A DNA stretch of 64,000 nt, taken from contig OY754982.1 in the NCBI GenBank assembly GCA_963576475.1, positions 3,809,201 to 3,873,200 of the forward strand, given 5' to 3'. Shown here one piece after another: positions 34,773 to 46,654 of the stretch. Source of the stretch: Molanna angustata. Its lineage: Eukaryota; Arthropoda; Insecta; Trichoptera; Molannidae. Under the pieces are notes generated by a model, which saw only the letters and a list, made by a program, of their open reading frames with translations, made no database searches and was not told the DNA's origin. Each line of letters starts with the position of its first letter. Position 1 is the stretch's first letter. The position numbers and the translations under genes are program-made.

Positions 34773-34983
34773 GGGGTAGGCAGAGAGAACGGAATGCCAT
34801 CACTTTATTTCAAAGTGCTCTTCAAAATAATTTTAATACTCTCCACCCATTCTGTTAAATTTAACCCTGTTTATTATTCATATAATTTAGTAGGTATACC
34901 TACTTATCCTCCTAAAGAAAAGAGTTTTGTTGCTATAGCATGTAGAGTGATTTAACTCAATTTTATTTCATACAACAAAAAAA

Positions 34984-35475
34984 ACGGGTGGGTTGTGACC
35001 AACGCTATACTCTTCACTAACAAGTCACTCCACAAAGTATTCAAATTTTGTACGGAAAATATTCAACATTTTTATGTAATGAATTTTTAAAATTATTTTT
35101 GATAAAAATATTTTAATATGAAAACATGATAATTCTTCAAAGCCATTTTATGAAAGTTATGTGCCTTTTTAGTAATTGAAAACAAAAATTTCAAATTTTA
35201 AGTTTCCTGAGCTAAGAGTCACTTCGAAATATTTGACAGTTAATAAAATTGAGAAAAAAAACACTAATCAGTTGTCCTTCAAAATATGGTCTAAGTGAGC
35301 ATTATTAATTCACAAAATTTGAAAAGATTGAATAAGTACTTAAGTCTTTAATCGATGAAGTAGAATAAACACGCCGTACATAGCACATAGCATACAAACA
35401 CTGATACATTGTGATCTCAGTCTCAGCATGATACTAGTTGATAATCTACAATTATTCCTCACTTTATTTCCTTGG
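34984..35475 (-). repeat. Interspersed repeat family X, copy 3
   Basis: Minus-strand copy from GGGTGGGTTGTGACCAACGC to CAGCATGATACTAGTTGATA and the tail CCTTGGGTCAGTGAGGAGTA (to about 35490). It keeps all blocks but has lost most of the (CA)n tract. A full-length reference for the family. Confidence 0.65.
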
Positions 35476-37205
35476 GTCAGTGAGGAGTATGACTTTTTAC
35501 TAAAATATTTTGGTGCCAATCATAGTATTCTAATATGTGTTATTAGGTAGGTATTCTTTTACTACGGATAAAGGTAGGATGGGAACTAAATGGGAAGCAT
35601 CTTTCATTGGAAAGTCATATTTCAATTTTATACCCCACAAGACAATGTATGAAAACTGAATAAAATATCAAAACGTACACAAAGTGGTGTACACAAAGAA
35701 ATGCTTTTAATTTATTTAAAGCAATATTTTTACCGTTGTTTAAAAATAAGTAATGTCTGACTAGGATTGAGTTTAATATTCTATCGAAAAATGGATCACA
35801 ATGAAATGAAAATATCCATTTCCTTATACAAAAATTCTTAAGATGACTTATAAAAAGAAAAAAAACAAATGATTTGAGACGGAGATACTTAAACTGGCAA
35901 TCGAGTCCCTTTGAAATAATTCAAAATGAAAAAGAAGATGGAGAATACAAGAAAAAAAAACCTTAACAGTGCGCTGTTGTATCTCAATTTGCCTTGTAAA
36001 TGTAAAAAAAAACCTCCAATTTGGTAAAATAAAGATTGGATGGTGTGTGGCACAAATGACAATCAAAAAATACTTCCGGTGGTCTGTAGCTTGTCCAATA
36101 TTGGTTGTTCTGCGACGCCACTGATTTCCTTGGAGGATCACAATGAATATATATTATCGAGGGGATCGATAACCCGCGGTTCGCAAACCAGTTTTTTTTT
36201 GAACATAAGAAATAATTTGCACTTATTTTAATTTACATTTAATTATTTACAAGTATATTATTGCCATCGTAAAATTTATGTTGCCTCACTCAAAAATACT
36301 TAAGACCTAGATGTAGAATGTAAACTGCTTCACTAGGTTAAAAACCTGTTCTGAAACAGCTTATAATTATAAATATATAAGTATTTGATTTAGGTGCGCG
36401 TGTGTCATTGCATGTTAACGTAAAGTCGTATATTTATCAGTGTCTTGTCTGTCATTTTTCTTCGATTTAACTCTACTGTCTACTCATTTTTCCTCAACTT
36501 TGGAAGGAAATTAAAAATTTTTACTCCAAGGAAATTACGAAAAAATTCATTGTCCATAAGTCGACTTGGTTCTCGGTATCTGTATATTTGCTTGTCTAGT
36601 CTGTCTAGTCTGACGTGTAGTTTGGGTCGATTGGAAGTCATTAAGGTGTGAATAGATATAAGTGCAAATGTTTTTAGCATATATCTGTGGTATGTCTAGA
36701 ATGTCATTTTTTTAATAGTTCGACTGAGGACGAGCGAATAGGAACATTAAATATTATTTTCAAAACGGATTTTTATTTTTATAGTTATTTATTTATTTTA
36801 ATTTTTTGCTGTGAATTTTTTGTTTGACATAAAAGTCTTCTGTATTTTTTTTATTCTGTCACAACGATACAATGAAGCTTATTTCAAACCGCTGCCAATG
36901 ATAGTCCATCATCAACCGAGGAGGAATCGAACCATCGACCTTGGATAGCGGGGGGTTCACTCCTCCCCTTTCACGTATGGTTCTTTCTGTAGGGTTTTAA
37001 CCTTTACAAAAAATGAGCCTACGTCATGTTTGACAGGCCACAGCCAAGTTAATACATAAGACGCCTATCTTGCTCTTCCACAGGATTTGAAGAAAATATC
37101 ACATAAGTGAAAAGTATCACGATTGTGTGCCTACCTATGTAAATAGACCGGAAACTATCATCACCCAGTTCATATTTGTATTATCACTATAAAGTTGTAA
37201 ACCGC
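35476..37205. other. Intergenic DNA, one SINE-like box B
   Basis: No supported gene. Near 36930 GGAGGAATCGAACCATCGA contains a box B (GGTTCGATTCC on the minus strand), suggesting a decayed tRNA-derived SINE, but no body shared with the three families could be recognised. Confidence 0.4.
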
Positions 37206-37212
37206 TAGCTCT

Positions 37213-37475
37213 AGAACAGGGTTTCCTAGTTGGGCAGTAGTAGTCTACTTGTTTATGCCTCCTCCAGAATCCTTCTTCAGCCGTCCCTGTCCTCCACCGC
37301 TCTCCTTCAGTTTGCTATTCTGATCGCCCTTATGTCGTCTTCTGTGTCATCCGACCATCTTAGATTGGGCCTGCCTCTACTTCTTCTGTCCTCTGGATTG
37401 GTATTAAGAAGCTTTTTGGGGATACGATCATCGTTCATCCGGCTGACATGTCACAACCACTGCAGTTGAATTCTT
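37213..37475 (-). pseudogene. RTE LINE 3' fragment
   Basis: The minus strand encodes MNDDRIPKKLLNTNPEDRR, SRGRPNLRWSDDTEDDIRAI and NWRRAVEDRDGWRRILEEA followed by a stop. This parallels the end of the RTE copy at 59542-59750 (VPKKVLDTCPEGRRSRGRPR). The final coding part is only slightly decayed; the rest of the element is absent. Confidence 0.75.
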
Positions 37476-38578
37476 CATATAATACCTGCAGTAGTTCGTG
37501 ATTATATCGCATCCCCAAAGTAAAAAAAAAATATGGTAAAATATGGTATGATAAATAAATAAATAAAATACAAAAAGTCCATGTGGCATCCCAAGAAACA
37601 GCATAAAAATTGTATCATAGCAGAGACAAATTTAATACTTTTCCCAATTTTTTTTCCTCCCTTTCTCTCCCGTCACAGGCAAACATACAATAATTGTTTA
37701 TAATATATTTATTTTTTGTTGAAATATAGTTTAATGATTATGTAACGATCATCATCTGTGGACAAAGATCTGTTTTATTATTTGTTTGATTATATTTTTT
37801 TTGCATATACAAATTATAAGACTGAATTTTCCCCTTAATAATTAAATATATTTTTTTCAATAAACATCAGATTGCATACCAGTGGTGCACTAGGCCTGAA
37901 CAATGCGGTCCATTATATAGAAGTATGGTATGTAAGTAAGTTTGTAATCCTATTACAGCATTGCCATGAAATGAATCAAACTCGAACATTTTAAAATGAA
38001 ACCATCCAAACTGCTACACACTTTGCAGATTTACATTCTTTTTCGTTCCTTCATCCTCTCAATATGTACCTACATACTTCTATACTGTATAAAATAATTA
38101 AACGATTAAAAATAACTACCTTGATCTACTCTGTGCCTTCATAACCTGAAAATCTTCACCACAGCTTGGTGCCATCCATCATTTCCACTACAATTATATG
38201 GGAGAAAATATGTGAGAGTTCACGGTTTCTGAATATATTTCTTTTCTTTTTCTTTTCTGTTTAAGTTTAATTATCTTTGTTAGTTATTTTGCATTCAAAA
38301 ACATGTACCATAGGGCAAATTGAAACAGTACTGCCTCAGAACAGACTCGTCTAGTGAAGCAGTAAATTTCCAAATAGGTACAATTGTACATACTATGTTT
38401 ATGATAAATATTTTTAAAATATAGTTATTTTTTGTTATTGTTATATACATGTGTAAATAATGGAAATAAATAATTTCATTTCATTTGATACTTTGCGGTT
38501 CATTTTAACAAATAAATTAAAATAATAATCGAATATTTTTTAATTACATATTTTATTTTATTTATTTTATTTTATATA
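37476..38578. other. Intergenic DNA, nothing firm
   Basis: AT-rich. The stretch about 38230-38490, ending AATGGAAATAAATAATTT, resembles a LINE 3' UTR with an A-rich end, but without coding sequence this is only a suggestion. Confidence 0.35.
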
Positions 38579-38788
38579 GCTTCTCGGGCAACTTACAGGT
38601 ACTATGTCAAATAATTATTTGACACGCACCCAATAACAAGTTGCCACATTCTGGAGACTTACGATATTAATCGTCTCACAGATCCAGACTGAAAACACAA
38701 TTTTAAAAACTGTGTCTCCACCGGGAATCGAACCCGGGACCCTTGGATCAGCAGTCAGATATCCAACCAACTGAGCCACGAGGGCCGA
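38579..38788 (-). mobile_element. SINE family 1, minus-strand copy
   Basis: Plus-strand view: TTCTCGGGCAACTTACAGGT, CACGCACCCAATAACAAGTT, CACCGGGAATCGAACCCGGG (perfect box B on the minus strand), CAACTGAGCCACGAGGGCCG (box A region). Best-preserved member of family 1 in the window. Confidence 0.75.
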
Positions 38789-38799
38789 CAACATTGTAT

Positions 38800-39130
38800 T
38801 TTTTAAACGTGAAAAATTTTGTCAAAAAAAACATCATTAGACTCCCGACAGGAAAAAATCCAATGTTTGCGTATATGCAATCAAAAAAATATTCGATTTA
38901 CATACACATTGATACAAGTAGGTAAACAAGCCAAAAATTAAATAACATTTCTGGCGCAGTTCAGGGTTGGCATCTGTGCGAGAACACCGTCACCTCAACT
39001 TATTATATGGACTGTTGCTTTTATCGTTTACAAATAAAACAATCTCTCAATAGATGGCGTTACAAAAAGGTTTCTTCGTTACTTCATAGATGACAATAGT
39101 AATACTGTCTTATTTCCAGGTTAATCACCT
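38800..39130. repeat. Dispersed repeat, partner of 1-185 and 755-846
   Basis: CTCCCGACAGGAAAAAATCC and GTTTGCGTATATGCAAT match 1-180 and 1520-1560. 38940-39030 is the inverted partner of 755-846, and TTACAAAAAGGTTTCTTCGT matches 655-680 inverted. Non-coding. Confidence 0.5.
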
Positions 39131-39175
39131 ATAAGCTATAACTCATTATTCAAACAAATATCATCATCAAAAGTC

Positions 39176-39500
39176 TCAATCCTGCGGATTGGTTTGCAGA
39201 AGAAGTCTATATCTCGCTTTCCGCTTCTCTCTACCCTCTGCTGCCCACTTCAGCTCAACATATGTGGTGCAGTTCATGTCCTCGCACACCTGGGCCAAAT
39301 ACTCCCGTCGGGGGCGCCCCCTGTGGTTTGTCCCCTCAACCATTCCCTCCATTAGGTCATGTAGGAGACCCTCGTGGCGTAAGATGTGACCAATCCAGTG
39401 AGCACGTCTCTCGGAGATGGTTTTGAGTAGGTGCCTGCCTTCTTCAACTCTGTTGAGGACCTCAGCATTCAAATATATAGAACTTTTATGATTTGCATTA
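39176..39500 (-). pseudogene. LINE C-terminal fragment
   Basis: Minus strand: LNRVEEGRHLLKTISERRAH, WIGHILRHEGLLHDLMEGMV, NHRGRPRREYLAQVCEDMNC, then YVELKWAAEGREKRKARYRL and a stop. This is the distal part of a non-LTR polyprotein, of a different family from the RTE copy at 59.5 kb. Open over about 100 codons, hence relatively young but 5'-truncated. Confidence 0.7.
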
Positions 39501-39604
39501 ATAAGAGAACTCAATAAAAAGGCATAATTGGTGAACGTTAACTTAAAAATATTTAATAATATTTTGACATGTTTTCATCACACAAGAAGGTATTTTGGCT
39601 AAGA

Positions 39605-40618
39605 CTAGTTGCATGTAACACATGAGATCCAACTGTCGATAGCGATAGTATGTATAGTTGAAGAATAAAAATCAAACTATAAACCCATAAATCCAAATTA
39701 TTGAAAATTTTAAAACATGTTGGTATGTATGTCAAGATAGGACAGTGTGGAGGTCAGTCCTCTTTTCCTTCCCGGAATATGAAAACAGCATGATGGTTCT
39801 GTATGTATGTTTGGATATTAAGATCCTATCAAACTATTAAGTCTTCTTATATATTGTGTATAGGCGACTGCCATATAAATTGTATGAAGCGATGTCATCA
39901 CTAAATTCAATTTTTATAAAAATTGTTAAAAAAAATTTGAGATGTACAAATACAATGTTAATATTTTTTATACAAAATTAAATTATCTAGTTGGGGTATT
40001 TCGGCTTTTTTCGATATTTTCAAAAAGTTTGGAAATATAGGCAGTTAAACTCATAAATTTATCATAAAAAAAATATTTTTCTTAATAAAAAATGTTTGAG
40101 AAAGCCTGGAATTTTAAAAAAAAAATTTATTTGAGATTTTGTATTTGTCTATATTTAAACCAATTTTCAGCGTTCTACCTTTTATGGTTTCTGAGATATA
40201 TGGAAAAATAAACCAAAATTTGAAAAGTTGATAACCCCTGACTGAAACGAAAATTCACAATTCTGAGTATAAAAGTTTTGTAGGCCTATAACTATTTATA
40301 TATTCTGAAAATTTGGGCTCAGTAAATTGAGCGGATCAAAAGTTATAAGGGGGGGGGGACACACCCACACACACCACACACACACACACACCACACACAC
40401 ACACAGACACACACACAAAACTCACATAAAATGTTCTACTCCGAATTCTGAGTAAATCCATGTATGGGAACATATATGCTGCGAGGCCTCTAGTTGGTGT
40501 TATTAGCATGCAAAAAGTCCACTACACCATACAAAATTTTCCTTCGTACACGCATCTTGGCTTAATAATGTCGATTCATTAAGAGAATTGAATTCTCATG
40601 AACGAATCGACAGTTGGA
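39605..40618 (-). mobile_element. Helitron/Helentron-like element, copy F
   Basis: Complete minus-strand copy: CTAG complement at 39605 preceded by A, hairpin GCATGTAACACATG, CCAACTGTCGATAGC, (CA)n with CCACAC interruptions at 40362-40420, and CGACAGTTGGA ending at 40618. Length 1014 bp. Somewhat more diverged than copies A-D. Confidence 0.7.
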
Positions 40619-41269
40619 CAATACGTCCGAACACTACAACATATTGCGTGTAACTAAAGTGCGTTAGTAATTAAGGTATGCGCCTTACCTTTTGTTTATC
40701 AACTTTAAAGACACTAAGTAACTTATCAATTATTTTTATATATCATTGGTGACTTGTATGTAAACAGTCTCTAAACGTGTGTTGAAAGAAATTTATCTTA
40801 TGTGAGTTTGAAAATTCTAATTTACGGATGTATAAATGAGTTGTATGTATATTTAAATCCATTTTGCATCTGCATCGGAACCCGGTGACACGGTGACTTG
40901 TATGTATAGTTTGTCCTATTCTGATTCGTTTCAGAGTACGAAAACGTCTGTACCCAATGGGTGACCGTGGATAAAAGGATTTCATCCGCGCGGTGTGATA
41001 TAATGAGTCCCGTATAAATGCAATCAACTTTTTGACATTTCTCATATACTAAAAATCAGACGGATAAATTTAGACGAATCAGAATAGGGCATAGTGTCTC
41101 TTCTATTGGTGACTTTCAAACGGTCATGGGTATAAATATTGGAAGAAATACTTTCTTTCTACCATTTAAAAATATTATTTTATCAAAAATAGCGCACGGA
41201 CAAGCCACAAATCAAGCGAAATAATTCCAGTCATCGACTGTCCTGAAATTGTTTGCGATTCAACAAATA
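40619..41269. other. Intergenic DNA, nothing recognised
   Basis: No supported feature. The minus-strand open frame at 40743-41045 has no recognisable similarity. Confidence 0.35.
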
Positions 41270-42160
41270 GCGAGTGGTTTGTGACCATCACCAAACTCTT
41301 CAAAAGGTTTAATATTTCCAAATTCATTTTTATGAAGTTAAAAATATACATCTCATAATTCTGCAATGAGGTTTACCATAAATTCTCAATTTAGCGCCTT
41401 TTAAGATATGAATAGGCTGGTGTTTGTGGATACACGAATGCGTCATGATTTATTTTATGAAATCATGCATACCCGCACACTTGTCGCTGGTTGCCTCAAA
41501 TTGGGGGATTATTATTTTAACAAAATGAATGTGAATGAATTTGGATGCTTGGCACTGGGTTAGTAATCCAATGGTCACAAGTTAATGTTCCGCATCTAGT
41601 TCTTAAGTATCCTGCCACTAACGATTTTGTTCACCTATAGCACAAGCATAATATATGCTTAATTTAGGGAATATATTATTTTTAGGCCGTGACGGTATAT
41701 ATAAAATCATCAAAAAGAAATGAACTGACGTTTGTGGAAAACTACTCATCTCTAAGTCAATTTACACATAACACATATTATGAAGTCAATATGTCCAAGT
41801 AAATTTACACTTAACACATTTGAAGTCAATATGTGTAAGTCAATTTACACTTTAATATTATGAAGTCAACATTTAAGTCAATTTACACTTTACAAGTTTG
41901 AATTGCAATGATATCTCTAAGTCAATCTATACTTTACACATACTTTTGTATGAAGTAAATTTGAAATCGATTAAATTTATATGTTGGGCTGTATAGATAA
42001 CACAAAATTTAATACTTACACGCAAAACATCATAACCAAACAAAAGTAAGTAAGTACCTTTGTACTCTGTACCTGTTGAGAAATTGACATAAATTATAGT
42101 TAATAATTACCCAATCGTAACTCTCCAATATTCCATAGTGTAGACTTAAAAAGTTGATAG
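41270..42160. repeat. Composite repeat region, partner of 28172-29140
   Basis: Shares GTGGTTTGTGACCATCACCA, a TATGTTGGGCTGTATAGATA block and CTCTCCAATATTCCATAGTG with the 28-29 kb region. Inside is a local tandem repeat at 41745-41940 of about 55-bp units on AAGTCAATTTACACTTTA. A SINE family 3 body (GTTCACCTATAGCACAAGCA, 41628-41690) is also present, with a decayed head from about 41550. Confidence 0.5.
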
Positions 42161-42164
42161 AAAT

Positions 42165-42930
42165 AGGTATATTTGTTCCGTAATAAATCACTCGAATCCT
42201 TCAGCGGAAAATAATTACGCCACACGTAACATCCGTCGTGTGTACCAACATATTATGTATAGAAAGTTACCCGCGACCATGACAAAGCGGACAGACGAGT
42301 GACCAATCGACAGTTAAGTCATCAATCATTAATTTAAGGGTACGATATTCAGTCATATTTTTACACCCTTTTCTTTAACTTCACTTGTGTGTACCGGAAT
42401 TTTTCAATCGATTTAACACTTTAGCTTCGACAAGTAAAAGCTTTGATACTTTTTTGTGGATTACCGATGCCAATGCATGTAAAAAATATGATATATTTAG
42501 ATTAATCTAAAATATTAATAAAATTGAACAATTTTGAATATTAAATAAATCGAGTAATTGTTTAAAACGCCTTGATATCTGCAAACTGTATTGTACATAT
42601 ATCAATCGCCTTTTCAATTGTGAAGGAATCTTTGAAAAGGATTATTTAGTAAAATTAATTTTGAAATAATGAAAACGTGACGAAACGAAAAATATTAATA
42701 TTAGATACCTACATATAGTCATTCTCAATTTTACCAAGGGTCCTGATCGTAAGAATCGAATTATTAATTCTTTAATAATTCAAAATTCAATTTCACCAAA
42801 CAATCTTACCTTCGCTTGGTGACAGCGTATCTAATGGTGGTATATAGTAAATTCAACCAATCAACAATACGTTTAACAAAATCATTTGAATATATTGTTA
42901 CACTCGTTACGAAATTTTGTGTTAATTTTC
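42165..42930. other. Intergenic DNA, nothing recognised
   Basis: AT-rich with no supported feature. Confidence 0.35.
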
Positions 42931-42934
42931 TGTC

Positions 42935-43330
42935 CATTCAGACTCATCTGTCCCTCCTTGAGTCCATTCTGACTCATCTATCCCTTGAGTCCAATCTGAT
43001 CCTTCTGTCCCTTCTAACTCACCTATCCATCGAGTCCAACCTGACCCTTCTGTCACTTCTGTCCATTCTGACTTATCTGTCTCTTGAGTCCAATCCGACA
43101 ATTCTGTTCATTCTGACACATCTGTCCCTTGAGTCCATTCTGACCCTTCTGTTCGTTTAGGCCCTTTCTGTCCATTCTGTCCATTCTGACTCGTCCTTGG
43201 GTCCAATCTGACCCTTCTGTCCATTCTGAGTCATTTGTCCCTTGAGTCCATTCTGTCTCATTTATCCCTTGAATCCATTCTTTCCCTTCTGACTCGTCTG
43301 TCCCTTCTTTCTATTCTTTACCTTTCCCGT
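42935..43330. repeat. Degenerate minisatellite on a CTGTCC...GAGTCCATTCTGAC theme
   Basis: Units of roughly 20-36 bp built from TCTGTCCCTTGAGTCCA and TTCTGACTCATCTGTCC, in variable order, running into CTTCTGACTCGTCTGTCCCT. The Ser/Leu/Thr-rich open frames across it result from the repeat. Confidence 0.75.
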
Positions 43331-43378
43331 CTCTTCTCGTCTATCCAAATAATGGTATGCATAATGTATAGTGATAGT

Positions 43379-43759
43379 CCCCCGTATTCAGTAACTATTG
43401 GAACTGAATTAGGAACGTACTAAAATTGTAGATTTAGTCTTATTTCAGCGTTATAAAATATAAAATTGGACTAAATGGAATAGAAACGTACCTATTTTGG
43501 CCGGAACATTCTTAAAAAGTTACTGAGTCAGACGTATTATGAATAATTATTATGAAAATTATGAAATTTTCATCATTTTCATTATTATTCAAAATACGTC
43601 TAATTCAGTAACTTTTTAAGAACGTCCGGCCAATAAAGGTACGTTCCTACTCCATTTAGTCCAAGTTGATATTCTATAATACTGAAATGAGACCGTAAAT
43701 CTGAAATCTACAATTTTAGTATGTTCCTATTTTAGTTATAATAGTTACTGAATACGGGG
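43379..43759. mobile_element. Foldback MITE-like element, 381 bp
   Basis: Ends CCCCCGTATTCAGTAACTAT and ATAGTTACTGAATACGGGG; the halves match inversely along nearly their full length (about 185-bp arms, centre near 43570). TAGT flanks both ends (43375-43378 and 43760-43763), a possible 4-bp target duplication. Non-coding. Confidence 0.7.
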
Positions 43760-44358
43760 TAGTATTGTCTCAAAATCAAATTATAGATCAAAGCTACTTG
43801 ACGAATCACTAAAAAAGATAATTGCAAACCACTAGCACAGATAACTCCAAACCACTAAAATCTATAACCGAAAACCACAAATATACATAGATACTAGATA
43901 CCTGTAAATCACTAATTTAGATAATAACAAATCAATAAGCATCACTATTACGAAAAATCGAAAGTTGCTGGTTGCATTATACCTGCTTAGATTCTTAATG
44001 GCGGAAAAAATAACACCCCACAGCAGCTTTTAATTAGCAAAATGATTTTTTCCGGGAAATTATTCATAAAAACTCTTGGTTTTTTTGGCAGCTCGGAAAA
44101 AAATACACCACCACACCTTGACGTTCAAAATTTCTTTAATTTTAATTACAGACTCTTTTATGTCTTTACCTACCATTTCACTGAAGATGGTACTTGGCCT
44201 TTCTCTTGATGTTTTTCAAACAAGACAAGGGTCTATTATCATAATTAAAACACAAAATATGGTTTATGTTCGTTTCAAATTTCAAATAAAAGAACAAAAA
44301 CTCGAAGAAGGTCCGATTTATTTTATTCTTTTATATTTAAGTGTTCCAACGAATATTA

Positions 44359-44360
<2 letters not shown>

Positions 44361-44418
<58 letters not shown>
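44361..44418. repeat. (TA)n microsatellite, 58 bp
   Basis: Uninterrupted TA dinucleotides. Flanks are not coding. Confidence 0.9.
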
Positions 44419-44423
<5 letters not shown>

Positions 44424-45029
44424 TTAACTTTGAGGCACCGGTTTAGAATAGTGTGTCCAGTATTTCCTATAAATGAAAATGCTGAGATGTTTGTGCGGTG
44501 CCACAAAGCATGACAGAATCTGAAAATCTTACATTCGTGGTCTAGGTGTTCTTGATATTTCTGATAAAATTTAGGAAAGCAGGCTGGGATGGTTTTGACA
44601 TTGATGAGAATTTTGCAGTCTCATACCCCACTCCATTGGGATCGTTATAGAGCTTATAGTTCTATTCATCCCGGAGCGGCTGCTCGTCGGACGATACAAA
44701 GAAATACTATCAGGCATATTTCATACCACTACCCCTAGAGGCCAGCAATGTCATTCGTGCGGGCTCTCCAAATCGAAGCTTGGATTAAGTGCGGGGATAG
44801 TTAGAGCCGAATTTCTAAATTCAACTCGGGCACTTTGTCACGACACATTATTAACGGCGATAAGGTAAATATCGAGATAAAAAGAAATGGAATAAATCCT
44901 CGTCTCGGTCGCCCGCCTAGTCCGACGAAAGACATATTGCCTCCTATAACGATTTCACACGACGACATTGGGCACTAAGATATTGATTGGGCACTCGTTG
45001 ATACTCGACATGATGCTCATTTATGTCTG

Positions 45030-45461
45030 TTGGGCGACTTTAATGTACCTTCGATTGAATGGGCCGACGATCCGAGGGAGGCTGGTGTGGGAGGGCCGGT
45101 GTCCTACAGCGGTTCTGTTGCTCAATTACTCATAGAATTTGCATCCCTCCTTGATCTGAAGCAGTTTAGTCGTCTTAACAATGGCAACAATAAAATACTT
45201 GACCTCATACTGTCGGATGTATGGTGCACTGTTATTCATTGCGACACGCCACTTGTACTGGAGGATCCGCACCATCCCTCGCTCCTGATTAGTGTCTCTT
45301 TACGAGAAGATGGTCATCTAGAAACTAATAACATTCCCAAGTATAACTTTTATAAAGCTGATTACACTGGTATAAACCATAAACTCCAAATGATCGACTG
45401 GGAATTATTATTAACGGGAAAATCTGTAGACGAGGTGGTGGATACTTTCCACAATGTATAA
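45030..45461 (+). pseudogene. Jockey-like endonuclease domain, 3' part
   Basis: GDFN is the conserved endonuclease motif, followed by FSRLNNGNNKILDLILSD and LEDPHHPSLLISVSL, the position of the usual SDH motif, here altered to DPHH. An in-frame TAA at 45459-45461 ends it, although the same frame continues coding beyond (IIDIFAPKKKAR). The amino-terminal half of the endonuclease is missing or frameshifted. Confidence 0.7.
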
Positions 45462-46273
45462 CTGGATATCATTGATATTTTTGCCCCAAAGAAAAAGGCA
45501 AGATCTTTAAGTTATCCTGTCTGGTATTCGAACATAACCGTAACATTGCTTAAAAATAAAAACAAAAGCTGGGCAAGATGGAAAACTTGTGGTCATCCCC
45601 ATGATTATTCGCTGTTTTCTAAACAAAGGGCTCAACTAAAGCAAGCACAGAGCAGGGACCACAAATTATATATTTCAAACCTAGAACAGTCGTTGAATAG
45701 GAATGTAAAACCATTTTTCTCGTACGTTAATAACACGAAAAAAACTGCCAGCTACCCTAAGAATATGTTCTACAGCGAGGTAAAATCTAATGATCCAGAA
45801 ACTACTGCTAATTTATTCTGTTCATTTTTTGCATCTGTGTTTATCCCTCCCACTAACATGCACTCTCCAGCTGACGCGTGCGTGAACCCGGAGGTCAACT
45901 CAACTCTATCTAAGATTCATGTACTTAGTTCCGAGGTATATGCAAAACTTGTTAACCTAGATGTCAATAAGGGTGCGGGGCCTGACATGATTTCGCCAAT
46001 GCTTCTTAAAAAATGCGCACCACATCTTACAAGACCTTTACAACTAATCTTTAACAAAAGCCTTGCTGAGGGTTGCTTCCCAAAACTATGGAAAATGGCG
46101 TATGTTACACCTATACATAAGTCGGGTTGTACATCTGATATACAGAACTACCGTCCTATATCGATCTTATTTCAATTTTCTAAAGTTTTTGAGTCAATTT
46201 TGAAGGATCGATTGTTCCATCATCTAAAGCCATGCCTACTTGATAATCAACACGGGTTTGTGAACAAAAGATC
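45462..46273 (+). pseudogene. Jockey-like ORF2, linker and N-terminal RT
   Basis: In frame with the preceding piece. Includes NKSWARWKTCGHPHDYSLFS and FFSYVNNTKKTASYPKNMFY, then RT blocks NKGAGPDMISPMLLKKCAPH, PKLWKMAYVTPIHKSG, NYRPISILFQFSKVFE and QHGFVNKRS. Coding stops at the insertion site, 46273/46274. The residues after that in the open frame (to 46355) belong to the inserted DNA. Confidence 0.75.
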
Positions 46274-46647
46274 TGTGGCTGCCCATCTCTATGGCCACAA
46301 AATGCCGCGATGCGTATTGGCGCCGAGCCCGCTCTCCCACTTCATTCAGACTTGACCAGCCCAGCTCGCAGGACGTTTGCCGTGAACGCTTCCTCCACAT
46401 CGATCCGCGCGTATTAAATATTTAAATAATCTATAAAATAATGTACACTAATTAGTCACAATAAATTATGTATTCCGTAAGTGATCTTTCATTATAAATA
46501 ATCAGTTGCTACCCAAGTATATCTATTGGTAAGGAAGTATTTTATATATTTTATGAACACGCAAATATATCCTTCCGATATATTCTATTTTATTCCATTC
46601 TAATATAACTAATTAATTAATATATCTCAACCCAAATACATCCTGCC
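46274..46647. mobile_element. 374-bp unclassified insertion in the Jockey-like LINE
   Basis: Flanked by AAAGATC at 46267-46273 and again at 46648-46654, a 7-bp target duplication. RT coding resumes in frame directly after it. The first about 140 bp are GC-rich (ATGCGTATTGGCGCCGAGCC) and the rest very A/T-rich. There are no TIRs, no terminal poly(A) and no tRNA boxes that I can see. Class undetermined. Confidence 0.75.
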
Positions 46648-46654
46648 AAAGATC

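Noticed and set aside
33215..34955. Long open frames (503-571 codons)
   Set aside because: They are translations of a tandem repeat without stops; all three frames are equally open.
36445..36680. Overlapping 66-68-codon frames on both strands
   Set aside because: Short, without recognisable motifs and of background composition.
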